Shown here one piece after another: positions 46,995 to 59,057 of a DNA stretch of 64,000 nt. Where the stretch lies: positions 1-64,000 of the forward strand of contig JAJIRX010000721.1 in the NCBI GenBank assembly GCA_023853785.1, written 5' to 3'. Position numbers and translations under genes: made by a program. A model generated the notes under the pieces. The model saw only the letters and a program-made list of their open reading frames with translations. It ran no database searches and was not told the origin of the DNA. The DNA is from Psilocybe azurescens. Taxonomy: Eukaryota > Basidiomycota > Agaricomycetes > Agaricales > Agrocybaceae. Numbering within the stretch: the stretch's first letter is position 1; each line of letters starts with the position of its first letter.

Positions 46995-47977
46995 CACCGA
47001 CTCTTGATGCGTGGGGGATATGAATAGTCCAGTGTTGGGAGAGTATAAAGTGGAATCAGGCTCTGTTTCGAATATGCATTAGAACTCCAGGGTTGATGAG
47101 TTAGAGGTCTGCGACGACAGTCAAACGGTGGTTTACAAGTTGTCAATAACCGGGGTGACAGCCAGGTACCTGTGACACGGAAGTAATTGCATGGCGGTCA
47201 TCGCCGGTCTTTCGGAGGTTTGTGAATCATGAGGTGGCTTGTTCTTTGCTCCCACTTTGCCTCCACAGCGCATCCAACTATCCAACTAGTGCATTATTTC
47301 TTAAAAAGAACTGTGGATCACAGGCTTATTGTCTTCTTCATACACATTTGCTTCGCCTTGGCTTCGATTCTGCGACTCTCAGATGTCTTGAGCTAGCCGA
47401 ATTTTTCCTTCGTATCACAGCCTACAGCATCTTGTTATGCCACTTGTCCCCTCTCATCTCTATCAGCTTAGGACTTCAGGAAACGCTCCCATTTATCTGA
47501 TCTCCATTCTTGACGTGTTATCTCCCAAGACTGGCACTTTCATCGACCCTAGCCAGCAACAGAAAAACTAGGTCATCTAGGCTTGCAGCATGTTCTCTAG
47601 CGTGGTGAACAGGTCTTTGTTCTGAACAGAAATGGATTCTCCCCTTTATGGTGTCTGGAAAACTCCCTTTTCAGAGTAAGTATATATTCAGAAGATTCGA
47701 TTGTTCTTTCCATGCTCTGTACAAGAAGAGTGGGTCTTCTATGTCAAATACAAATAGCTGTAACTTTAGAACTCAGTAAAAGGGGTAGATAAATACTAAT
47801 AACGCTCTATCAATGCTTGTCCGTAGAATTCTAGCATGTCATCGACTGCAGAATGGTACATAGAAAGCTAGGCACCGAAGATCTTTGATCTGTGAATATG
47901 AAGTATTTTAAGTAAAGATGTTCAATCGCAGAGACACCTCACATTCTCCTGGAGTTTATGTTAGCACATTTTACGTT
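46995..47977. other. intergenic, upstream of BTN1
   Basis: A TATA-like sequence (gagtataaag) near 47040 lies about 50 bases upstream of the BTN1 start on the other strand sense and is of doubtful use. An open frame at 47222-47500 (+) has no supporting features. Confidence 0.35.
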
Positions 47978-49882
47978 TTAAAAGAAATGAAAACTAACAG
48001 GACGGACAAACGACATTATGTGCAGAGATGTATATGCCCTCGCGTAGCCGACTTCAGCATAAATGCACATATACTCCCACTTTCGCTTGAAGCCCTCCAA
48101 AGCTTCATCAGATGCAAGCTCTGAGTGCCTCAGTCTGAGTTTGGCGGCTAGGGCATCATTCCAATTCGCTTGCAACCGCCTATGGAGAGTCAGCTGACGA
48201 TCTACACAAGTCCACCTCATTAGTCTGATAACTCACCTTCTCCAGTCCCGCAGTGTACGAGGATAGTCTAAAAAAAATTTGTTAGTAAGAGTATCTAGAG
48301 ATATGCAATATACATACGTGTAGCGTAGTCAAATGTGCTTTCAAGACAGAGCCTGCCGTTTGTACTGGATGTTGCAGTGGATATAAATGAAGTGGCCGAA
48401 GGTAGGAACGAATTCGGCCACTGATACGTGCGGGCATAGTCCGTTGATCTTGCACAAAAAGTTCAGTCATTTATAGTTCAAGGCGTCCGAACCGCTCACT
48501 GATAAACTGTGTAGCGGGACTCTGGCTGAGTAGTCAGCTGAATGACGGCAACTCCTTTATTGGGTTTTAGCGCCCAATCCACTATCTGGAAGTACAGCGG
48601 CAGATTAACGATTCCAACTGCCTGTTTATACTCATGAGCAATCAGTCGTATTGCTTGGTATACAAATCACTCGCCTCCACCATCTCAACGCTCACAAACG
48701 CGTCGAATACTCCTTCGAACTCGGGAGGCAGTCTTCTGTAGTCCATTAGGTGGACAGTTATGCGATCTTGTAGGCCCGCTTCCCTGATTCTTTCTTCTGC
48801 ACCGCGTTTTTGCTCGACTGATAGTGTGATAGTGTCTACAGTACAGCCTTTCTTGGCAGCCTGTTTCAAGATCAACGTGTTATTCCAGTCAATTTCATTG
48901 CCTTACGAGATGAAAGCAGTGGCACGACAACATACCTCGATCGCCATGCTACCCCATCCGGACCCAAATTCCAAAAGACGGTCACCTTGCTTGATTCTTG
49001 CTAGTTCGAGTATGTGGTGGATTTTATTTAGCTGAGCATCTCTGAGAGAATCGTTGTTGTCATTTCCTTCCAGGTCTCCTCGGACACCGCCTATCTTATC
49101 TGTCCAGAGAGCGCAGGAGTACGTCATATCTTCACTTAAAAATATCTGACAACAGACAGAAATTACTCTGATCCATCACCGGAATGCGATGAACGTTCTT
49201 ACCTTAAAGAAGTCGTTCGAGCAATCATATCCAGTGACCTAATGAAGGGTTATAATTATATCTTGAGCTGCTGAGAATATGCTACTCACTGCATTTTGAA
49301 CTGCTTTCGTTAGTGTTTGTCCTAGGAATCTGATATAAATTGCCGACAGCGTGGAGAATATTCTGTACGGAAGGCTAACAAGACCTTCCATTAGTCGCGG
49401 GTTGTCCAGCCAGAGCTAAGGCAACACTCTCCGTTGGTAATATTCATGGCTGATGAAAATCTGAACTTACGTAAAGCACAGATTTGAGATCAGGAGACTC
49501 AAAATCTCCGTCCATGTATGCCTCTGCAACTGAGTCATGAGGCATGAAGGTGATTATTTCAAGACAAGTCTAATACAGAAGGTTGAGATGACTTACAACC
49601 GAGGTCATTTCTGAGAAACACTTTGACCCAAAAGTTTTGCGATTTGATGTGCACTGTAGCGTGTACGTGATTCTCCGCTTTGGACCCACGACCGAAGCAA
49701 TACTCCTCCGATCCTTCTGTTAATACCAGGTCACCCTGGTCTAAGGCTTCACTCAAAACCCTCAGAAGTGAGGACCGTGCTGGAAAGACGTCAGTGTTTA
49801 CTCCATGCGGATATTAAATATGTTTACCGTATGCAATCAAGTAGCCCAATGCCATAGCTTGAAGGCCAGGTGTCTTCGTCAT
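47978..49882 (-). CDS. cyclopropane-fatty-acid-synthase-like SAM methyltransferase
   Basis: The start at 49882 gives MTKTPGLQAMALGY; exon 1 is 49828-49882. The N-terminal domain reads SQNFWVKVFLRNDLG, then LAEAYMDGDFESPDL, as in bacterial Cfa. The catalytic domain has YSCALWTDKIGGV, the SAM loop LLEFGSGWGSMAIE, TITLSVEQKRGAEERI, VHLMDYRRLPPEFEGVF and VSVEMVEA, and ends FKRKWEYMCIYAEVGYARA, FVRP. It would transfer a methylene or methyl group from S-adenosylmethionine to an unsaturated acyl chain of a phospholipid. The exact product in fungi is uncertain. About eight exons join without frame breaks. A decayed paralogue lies at 61.5-63 kb. Confidence 0.88.
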
Positions 49883-50324
49883 ATTTTTGCAATTGGAGGG
49901 TTTGTGTAGTAGTACTCAATGATTCTACCATTAATGCTATTCCTACCTTTCATTTTATATGCGAAACAGTAACGCTAATGAGTTTCTTCTTTCCATATTT
50001 TGCACTAATAGATCAACCGATCTGCCGGGCAATATTATGATGGGCGCATGCTAGTACGCCTTCTGAAGAATGCACGCGGTAAGAATGTATCAACCGAGGT
50101 AGATTGCACACTATGCCTCAATTGTCATGAAGACAATGACCCTCGGCCGTCATAGATTTGCTACTACCAAGAATAAAGAGAATCAAGGAGTTGTCAGATT
50201 TCGTAATTAATAGTAAGTAAGTGTTGCGATACATCATGATGTTTCTTATTCTATATCTTCTTTCAGCACTGCCAACTGCCACACACCGCCGTCTACATTG
50301 AAAGGACAGCCGAGCAAGGGTTTA
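49883..50324. other. intergenic between two minus-strand genes
   Basis: Probable promoter of the methyltransferase plus the 3' end of the second P450. Nothing else was seen. Confidence 0.35.
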
Positions 50325-52327
50325 TCATTGGAGTCTTTCCTTGATGGAACAAGGAAACGGTTTGATATGACTGAAAATAAGTAAGCCGAAATGTCCACAA
50401 GTGTCATGAGGGCACACACCTCGTTATGGTAGCCGTAAACTCCAGATTAGGTGTAACTTGCACACCATTTGAATCAAGAACTTTTTCGATGTTGAATCTT
50501 CTGAGGATACTGCATACATTGATAAAGATGGCACTTTCAGCAAACACCAAACCTGTGATGATCCACCATGGGAACAATAAGCATCTGTAGTCTCTTCATT
50601 AGAGGAATACTTACCGGGACAGACTCGTCTGCCAAATCCAAACACAAGCTTCCTGGGATCAAACTCGCCCTCTCTTTCGCCAACAGAAAAGAATCTTTCT
50701 GGATTGAATATTAATGGATCGTGATATAATGACTTGTCTCTGCATATCGCCCTGATTTGAAAGGATGTATATCTGTCAATTCCACAAATTCTGGACAATG
50801 TATCCATAGACTCCTACCAAATATTTGCAAAAACTGTGGCACCCTTGGGAATGTGATAACCATTGTAGCTATCAGCATCGATAACCCGATGAGGAAGACC
50901 TTCAATGTGATGATAAGAGTAAAATAGCAGATCAGAAAGAAACAATTACCCAACGGAGCTGGCGGCGCCCAACGTAATACTTCCTTGATTAAAGCGTCAA
51001 CGAAGGGTAGTGACATTTGATCTTCGGGTTTCGGGATCTCCTGGTTGCCAAAGTAATCATCCACCTCTTTTGAGCGCGTACTTGAGCGTCCGGATACATC
51101 ATCATTGCAGCAATGAATGCCGTCATGAAAGCAACTGTCTGATACAGCATCAATATTCAGGGCTCTCGTATGGAATGCGGATAGGACACAGACTGTATCG
51201 GCCCCTCCAGCGTAAAGAGCCCCTGCACACCACTTAATGATATCTTCCTCCTCGGCGCTTAAGGGATGTCCATCCTCCGGGAGTAGATATCGAGACGTAA
51301 AAGATGGTATGTAGTTTCCAGATTCCTAAGAACTATTAGCTAGGAGAATTTAGAGAAACAGAAACTAACAATTTGCTTCTTAGCCCACTCGAAAGGTACA
51401 ACATCGACTTTGTTCATTTCCTTTCTGAAGACCTCTGCCTGTCGATGGAACCCACCCCCGGGAAACCACGGAGGCACAAAGCGGACTGAAGCAACGATAG
51501 TCACTCGATCCTCCATCACTTCATAAATGGTTATTAAAATGACTTACGGATTGGGAATATATCCACCAGCCATCTACCAGGCTTGGTAATCTCACTTTGA
51601 AGCTTGAATGAATCCTCCATCAGGCGTACAAACGGGTCGTGGTTATCTAACACGGTCCACCCGTAGGCAAGTTTCATGATTATAGCCCCTGAGTTGCTAG
51701 ATAGATTGCTTTAAAATTGTGAGAGGAATAATGCCAGTGATCAATGACCTACGCTCTAAAATGGGAAACGAAATCTGGGGAGTTTCTGACAGCCTTTGCA
51801 AAAGAACATCGGCTTCGTCTCGAAAAAGAGTGTAGTATTGAGGTACCGCTCGAGTGCTTAGGCCGGCATGCAAGATCTTTCTATACGACCTGAAGCGCTC
51901 ATGCTGTGAAGATATATTGAACACCGCATATTTTCTTCCGACGAGTTCCTTGTACATCCACGCCTGTGGCCTATCCGAATATTTGTTGGACCGTACTTCC
52001 AAAAGTTCCAAGACCGAGCGGATGTCGTTTAGAATGATGTATCTACGTTTATAAATGCGATAATGAATGATAGGACCTAACAATGCTGTTCAGCCGCCAA
52101 TGTCTGTATTGCATCATAATGCGAGTTCACTCAATACCATGTGTTTCTGACCACTTTTGGTATAGCTTCCAATACTCCACAGTTGTTATTTGATGAGCAT
52201 TTCCTGCCAGTCCACGAGCAGGCGGTCCTGGAGGCAATGGTAGCGATGAACGAAAATGGCGAATCGCGGTTACAATCACAAATGTGGCGACCGCTATAGT
52301 TGCGGTAGAGACAGACAAGGACCACAT
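50325..52327 (-). CDS. cytochrome P450 monooxygenase, intact
   Basis: The start at 52327 gives MWSLSVSTATIAVATFVIVT, a signal anchor, followed by the hinge LPLPPGPPARGLAG. Later blocks are YRIYKRRYIILNDIRSVLEL, the C-helix HERFRSYRKILHAGL, the I-helix CAGALYAGGADTVVS, the ExxR KEVLRWAP, HRVIDADSYNGYHIPKGAT, the PERF-like FNPERFFS and the heme loop FGFGRRVCPG with its Cys. The final exons read LVFAESAIFINVCSILRRF and end KPFPCSIKERLQ at 50325. About nine introns are all canonical, with no frame breaks. The form suits an O-methylsterigmatocystin-oxidoreductase-like mushroom P450. The substrate is unknown. It lies next to a methyltransferase and a hydrolase. Confidence 0.9.
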
Positions 52328-53085
52328 CGTGATAGAAAAAATTCGACTTTTTAAACAGAGAGAGAGCTGGGCTACGACGCTAGGTAATGGCAGAGAGAGG
52401 TCAAGGTGCTGCTGTGCTGCTACTTGTGGGGGGCAAGACTGAGGACGGTGTCAAAGTGATGGAAACATGTGATACAGTAAGTAATCCCACCAATTGGAAT
52501 CGTTATATTTATATTCTTAATACATACACCAAATTTTAATTTGGGCACGTCAGCTACAGTGGTTTTGCATAACTATCTGAAGGTTGATGCTTCGCAAACG
52601 GCTATTTGTACGCGTTAACCGTGTACAAAAATAGTGCCTCATGATCAGATCTTTATCACAACGAGTCCACGATTTGCAGACTAGCTTCGATAGCGCATTG
52701 TTTACTAGCGGCACACTGACAACAAGATCTCTGATACGACGAGGAGGACGGCAGTCTGATGGTTATCTGATGACAGCATCCCACACAAGTTGACAGATAT
52801 CAAACACGAGCAAACATGTCTGCGGTCATTGACCTCCAAATAGTTATGCAAAACCTGAAGTAGGGCGGTGACTCAGGATCATTTCATTGAAAATAGCAAG
52901 CTTTGCTATGAATATTATCATATGTGCCAAGAAGCGACCATGTGACCAATCTGAAGATATTGTGGCTATTCTGTTTTGAAGTGGGTACATAACTCTCAGC
53001 AGCAGTAACCGAGTATTGTAATTATCCTGACTCTAGCTTCGACTTCTTTCTCAACGTTCAACTATAGCCCAGGATTCTAGTCACC
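52328..53085. promoter_or_regulatory. divergent promoter region P450 / alpha-beta hydrolase
   Basis: The two flanking genes are transcribed outwards from this 0.76 kb region, an arrangement that would allow shared control. No specific site was recognised. Confidence 0.35.
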
Positions 53086-54436
53086 ATGCCAAATAGCACG
53101 CTAAACGTTGATGAGGTCACTTTCGAAAGCCCCCAGAAAGATAAAGGCAGTCAACCATTCAAAATTGCGGCGAAACGGTATACAAGCGAATTATGCCGCA
53201 CTGACGGTGTAACACTTGTCTTCGCGCATGGGACAGGATTTCGTTAGTCGATTATGGAGCAAACAATTACCTGGATACTGACCTCGATCATAGACAAGGA
53301 AAGCTGGGAACCGACACTAGAAAGGCTGATGTCTTTGCAATCAGAGTGCCCTGGAGGACGAGCCATCCGAGAGGCTTGGTCATTTGATGCACCGAGTCAC
53401 GGTCATTCAGCCTTTTTAAATGGGAAGACGCTGAGTCATAGAATGAACGACGTCTGTGAGTGGCCTGAAAGTTGTTGGTACTTAAATATCTGACTCGTAT
53501 GTGCAGCTATCTCAGAGATTGGCGCAGCTATCGTATCTTTGGTCACGTCGCCTTATCTTGAAGGACATCGTATCATCGCAATCGGACACTCAGCTGGAAC
53601 GTCCGCAGTGTAAGTCTTAGCTGGGGAAATTATTACTTCAATACTTATATGCATTACACACTAGAATGTATTCGACAAAGCTATATCATCCTGCAGATAT
53701 TCCGTATGAGGCCATCGTTCTCATCGAACCTCCTATGATTGACAGGGCGGTCTTCAACCAGAATCTGAAGGACAGGCAGAGTCAGATTGGGTATATATCC
53801 AAAGCGCTCTTGAAGCAACAGAGCGTCTGGTCGAATCTTGAGGAGGCGCGTGCATGGTTTAAGTCTCGCCCACCTTGGAACACCTGGAATGAAAATGCAT
53901 TCGACCTTTTCATGGTACGTCTCTCTGAGCATATCTTCAATTTTGTATGGTCATCACTCTCTCAAAGAAACACGGGCTCAAAGAGATTATACCGGGTGGA
54001 GAGATTACGCCCCGGTGCACTAAGCAGCAAGAAGTGTATGCGTTCACAGATTTTGAGCCAACTTTCGAAGCTATGGATCAAATTGCTCTTGTCTGCAAGA
54101 AAGTGCCTATACATGTGGTTTTCGGTGGAGTTAACGACATGGTGTAAGTGACCTCATGCTTACAATTCCGAGCTTCTAATATGAGGGTTTATATTTATCT
54201 TCACAGACCTCGATACTCTCAGGACACAGTGATCGATGCAACAAAGGGACGCGAAGTATCTTCTGTCATTAGGATTCCTAGTGCAGGTCATTTGGTGGGC
54301 GCCTGATCCTTCTAATCCTCATTCTGGACATTTACTAATATGATGCATACTGTAGATCGTGCAGCAGTTTCCTGACAAACTTGCCGAGTACATCTTCAAA
54401 ATGCTTAGCTGGGGGACCTCTGCATCAAAGCTGTGA
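53086..54436 (+). CDS. alpha/beta-hydrolase fold protein
   Basis: The start at 53086 gives MPNSTLNVDEVTFESPQKD. Strand and oxyanion region: VTLVFAHGTGFHKESWEPTL. A block before the nucleophile reads SFDAPSHGHSAFLN. The nucleophile elbow is AIGHSAGTSA, matching GxSxG with catalytic Ser. The acid is probably the Asp in VVFGGVNDMV, and the catalytic His is in IPSAGHLIVQQFP. It ends SWGTSASKL at 54436. Seven exons join in phase without breaks. It is a soluble esterase/lipase-like enzyme of the AB-hydrolase_1 type, of a kind often found in fungal secondary-metabolite clusters. The substrate is unknown. Confidence 0.85.
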
Positions 54437-55544
54437 AACTGCTGTATCGATCTAAATCTTTTCTTTGGAGTGTCTTTTCGTACTAGAACCATTCATTTCT
54501 TATATTTCCTCATTACATAAATCCGAGTTGACTCGGAGGAGACACACTTGCAATAAATTGACTCTATCCTCCCTCGCTATCGAGCTAGGCGGAGATCAGA
54601 CCTCTGGCGCCCATCATGGTCAAAGACCATACATCGGAAACGAAGCCGTGGGCTCAGATGATGCATGATGGCCATTATCTTTTCTTTGATTATTAAAAAT
54701 CCTTATGACTCAAGCTTTGATGCTCATCAATTCGGGTAGGAACCCAGCTGTATGCATAATTGAGAATTTGATATTTTGATGTGGGTATGATGTTATAGAG
54801 TGAGAAAGATGCATCCACATCCACACGCGGAGCTGGGCAGGTTGAGATCTATGCTATTCCAAGCCCAGTGATCATGGGCACAGGTTAGTGCTGCTCGTAA
54901 GCTAAATGTCCCTTTAGTGGAATATTTTTATGAAGGCCTGATGTGCTCAAAATACTATGACAATCTATGATATGATATTCAATGCTCACAACGAGCTGGA
55001 TGGAGCCATCAACATTACCGCTGCCCATTAGATTAGCTACGGAATCGATGAGCCACACCAACCATCTTCTGCTTCTCGGAGGATCGCACCCTGTTTGTTT
55101 TCATTTGGAAGACACCTCGCAGAATTTGGACATTGGGGCATCAGAAGGTACTGGTAATTCGGCTTGACACTGTTACAAATCAGTACCAGACGTAGATATA
55201 ATATGAAGATATTTTAGGTTAAGTGCCCCATTACATTCTTCGGTTTATCTGTGGAGCGCTGCACAGAGGTGGCTATGGCAAGCTTCTTGCGTTGCTGATA
55301 TGATTGAACGTTATTACCGCAAGAAAGCCTTGACTAAATTTGGAACATATTTTGAGCTTAGGTTAGAACTTGCTTGAGAGGCCAATATCTGGATGCAAGT
55401 ACTTACATCCATTCGACTTGAAACCTTCCTGACTTTGTGAAATCTAAAACTGTCGTGGCAGTATCGGTGAGCTTTATTTCTGGTATCTAATAGCAGTATA
55501 TCAACGCCAAGGACTTTGGATAGTGTTCTTCCCATCCATCCAAG
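54437..55544. other. intergenic, no gene seen
   Basis: AT-rich sequence with short frames only. A frame at 54982-55167 (+) lacks features. Confidence 0.35.
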
Positions 55545-56755
55545 ATGTTAACGGTCAAAGAGGCAAGCCTGACTTCTACTCTGGTTGAGGGAATATTGTA
55601 TGGTAAGATATCTGTGACCTGATGTCTAGAATATCATGCATCTAACAAAAGTCATAGGATTCTCTGCTCTCATGTTCGTGATAACGCTATGGTCCTTGAT
55701 CCGTATAAGAACGGGGTCTGGCACAAACAGACTGATGTTATCCGCAACATTGCTGCTTTTTATTCTCAGTACATTGGTGAGTACCCAGATGAATCATGGT
55801 ACTAACTGACGGCGTCTCTAAAATGATTAAATAGCATATAACGGCTGATATTCTTTACCTTCATCGAGGCTTCATTGACTTCGGCGGCGCAGATATTTTC
55901 TTTACTGAAGCTAAGGAAGAAACATTCAAGAACTCTGTTTACGAGCTCGAGACACTTCTCGCAGATGCCATTTTGGTAGGTCTCACAAAATATACGACCA
56001 ATTCAGACCTGAATAAATACTGAAAACTGTTCAGATATATCGTTGCTACATTGTCTGGCAGTCATGGTGGATCATTCTCGTCCCATGTATTCTTTGGATT
56101 TCTGTGGCTGGTGAGCATAATTCTCCCAATCTGAGCCCTCATGCTAATATAATCAGTCTGTGCAACAGCCACTGTGTGGCTAATTTCCCAGCCCGTAGCC
56201 GATGGCGCAAATATATTCTTGATTGAGGTGGGACGCTGGGTCATATCTTTCTATTCAACTGCTTTTGTTACGAATTTTGTTGCTACTGGTAGAACATCTA
56301 TTTAAATCCTCCGACATGACAGTTCCAATGACTCATCTTCACAGGTTTATTGGCGTACAAGATTTGGATGGTTAATAGAGAGTATCACAACGCGTTTGGG
56401 ACGCACACCAGCAGCTCAGAGACACCATATTCCAAGAGGAGCAACTTACGGCCATTATTTATTTTTATCATTGAATGCGGAGCATTGTACTCATGTGCTC
56501 TTCTAACTATGCTGTCGGCATATCTAGCAAAATCAACTGCTGCATACGTGATAATTGACTTGGTAGGTTCATCTGTTTCCTCTCACTTTCTGCGATTGAA
56601 TGCTAGACTAACGACAGCTATATCAGATTGGTCAAATTATTCCAATTACATTCTATGGTCTTATCATCCGCGCATCAATATCCAGACAGAAAAGTACGGG
56701 AGAAAACTTCCATTTTTTGTTACAAGTTTTCTTGGTTCCCGCACCAACCCAGTAG
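55545..56755 (+). CDS. mushroom-type polytopic membrane protein of unknown function
   Basis: The start at 55545 (MLTVKEASLTSTLVEG) leads into hydrophobic segments: GFSALMFVITLWSLI, LMLSATLLLFILSTL, then a short soluble loop, YRCYIVWQSWWIILVPCIL, VISFYSTAFVTNFVATGLLA, LFIFIIECGALYSCALLTML and IIPITFYGLIIRASI. It ends LVPAPTQ at 56755. Seven predicted helices and the YRCYIVWQ motif mark a family of uncharacterised seven-helix proteins expanded in Agaricomycetes. Six introns are canonical with no frame break. The family has no established function that I know of. Confidence 0.78.
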
Positions 56756-59057
56756 AAACAGCATCCACTTCTTTGGGCATCAGGGTAAACACTCACCAGT
56801 ATGCAGATACCGAGATGAGCTATATCGGGAAGGATACAAGTCAGGCAAAGTAGCCCAAGAGAGCTCATGGGCTACTTAAAGCTGTATGTCATATCTATTA
56901 TCAGTATGGCCAGAGTTCGACACAGACCATCATGATCAATCTGCCCCTGCAAATTGTGCTGGCACGATGTTGTTGAAAGACTACAATGAAAAATGGACTT
57001 TTGAGCACTTTGACTTCATTTATACTGAATAATAAAGCTGAATATGCACTTTGACAAGAATTAAGAATTGAAAACAGACCGCAGGTGATATCAGGCGAGA
57101 CAAAAATCGTGGGTCCCTTTTGACACGCACCAGCCAAGCATTGGCGGTCATGTGTGTCTAGTATCACATACACACTGATGAGCTATAGGCGAATTCAGCA
57201 TAACTCGCGCGACTTATTCAATTCATAACGGTCAACCCAAACGTTACAGTTGATTCCATATTGATAGGCCTAAGCTCAAAAAATACAAACATAGGCAAAC
57301 TTTAATTTTAATTCCTCTAGAAAGCTGAGAGCAACCTAGAATAGTGACATAATACCTACCCAACGCCGTGTAGCTACTGAAATACATTGGGTAGGGTCGT
57401 AGACCCTTTCACAGGCAGAATTATAAGGTACTCATGGCCGCCGAGAAGCTTCCCAAGAATCCAATGCCTAATGTTCTTGTAAACAGTAAGAGCTTCAAGT
57501 GGTTCGACATGGTCAACATAGAAATTGGTAAAAACACAAGATGCAGTCATTATCAAATAGAGAGCCATGAAGCTCCATATCCTTGATAGAGTGTATGCTA
57601 CTGGGGCTCCTTCCAAGATACACTTTGCGTTGTGCTTGCTCTGGCAGAAAGTAGTATCAAGAGAACGAATGGAGATACCTAGGCAACAAGAATCAGCAAA
57701 TATCGTGATAAAAAAATACCGTTATATCATGGTGTGTTGAAAGTCAGTAGTTCCTCAGGCCTCAACATCGATCGATTGATCTGTGATAAATTTTAGTTTC
57801 CGACTCCGCCTGAGCGACTCTATATTTTCAGAGCTCAGGCCTATCGATATGAAATCAGGTATAACCCAGCATACGTGACTTCCTATCTGTTACTCCTTCC
57901 TGTAGCATGAATATTTCTGTCGGAGGTATGTTTTGTTCGTAATTTCTGTGGTGTTTTGATTTCATTTACTTCAGAAGCAAGCAATCTGGCGAACTCAAGT
58001 ATTTGACTGTAACGGCATGCTCACACAGAGCTGTACAGTGTATTATCACATCCACGAATATTCACAATTTATCTGCGCTTCCGCATTACCGGTTACATAC
58101 TACTGAAGTCTAACAGAGCATTGTGGACTGGTGGCCCATCGGCTTGTGTATACAACTGTTTGGGTGAGTGATAATCAAAGTATTAGAAGGATATTTTTGG
58201 GTACCCTAATATCGGGGTTGGGCTGACAAGGAAGAAAGCACCAGTTGCCTGAGAACATGAAACCCTTGTGTATGGCTGCATTGCTGACCAGATATCGTGA
58301 TTTACCCTATTTCATCTGGTGACTTGGACTAGAAGCTTTGCTGCGGCGCTGCCGCCAGGATATGCGGATAGTTTCATCCTTCTCGTCCATTCAGAAGTTC
58401 TATGAAAGAATGATGAACAAAGGTGTAGCTTTCAACGCTCCTGACAGAACTTGCTAATTGTTAGTACAATCTATTTATCTAGAACAATCTACAATGGTTA
58501 TACATCGAGAATGCTAGAGATCTAATCAATCTAGATCCCCCTAGTGCAAAAGACAATGAACCATAACTTTAGCATGAATCTATGATCAGCGTCTTCGGAT
58601 CATAGAACAGCAGACAACGTTTGTAACTCAGTTCGCTGTATACTCCATACTTCCTTCACATGCACATGCATTGTGCAGCCAATGTGCAGCTCATTCCGCT
58701 TTATTTAGAAGCTATGTATCACTTGACAATCCGTGAGTGCTAATACTTATAAGCTCATGTAAACGGCCGAACGTTTTTTTAATAATACAAGAATGAATTA
58801 GAGTTCGCTGGGGATAAAAATAGTAGTCCTATTTGCATCAGTCCGCAGCTTTCTGGAATGGTCGGCTCGCAAGAGAGGAATATATCACAGCATCAACGTC
58901 TTCGACATCCTTGCAGGCCGAGATGATGCATATTGCGTACAAGACACATGATTCAAGATGTCGAACTAATTATGGAATCCCACCCACCCTCGTAAATAGA
59001 GCTTTAGTTGACTCTTTAACTCTCTTGCAATATTGCACCTGCATCCACGAGTCCACC
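56756..59057. other. long intergenic region
   Basis: 2.3 kb of AT-rich sequence. A minus-strand frame at 57374-57616 with hydrophobic residues (MALYLIMTASCVFTNFYV) might be an exon remnant, but it has no partners. No transposon ends were seen. Confidence 0.35.

Noticed and set aside
54982..55167. Short + strand frame between the hydrolase and membrane-protein genes
   Set aside because: 60 codons, no splice partners, AT-rich surroundings.
57374..57616. Hydrophobic minus-strand frame, considered as a membrane-protein exon
   Set aside because: No neighbouring exons and no recognised motif.
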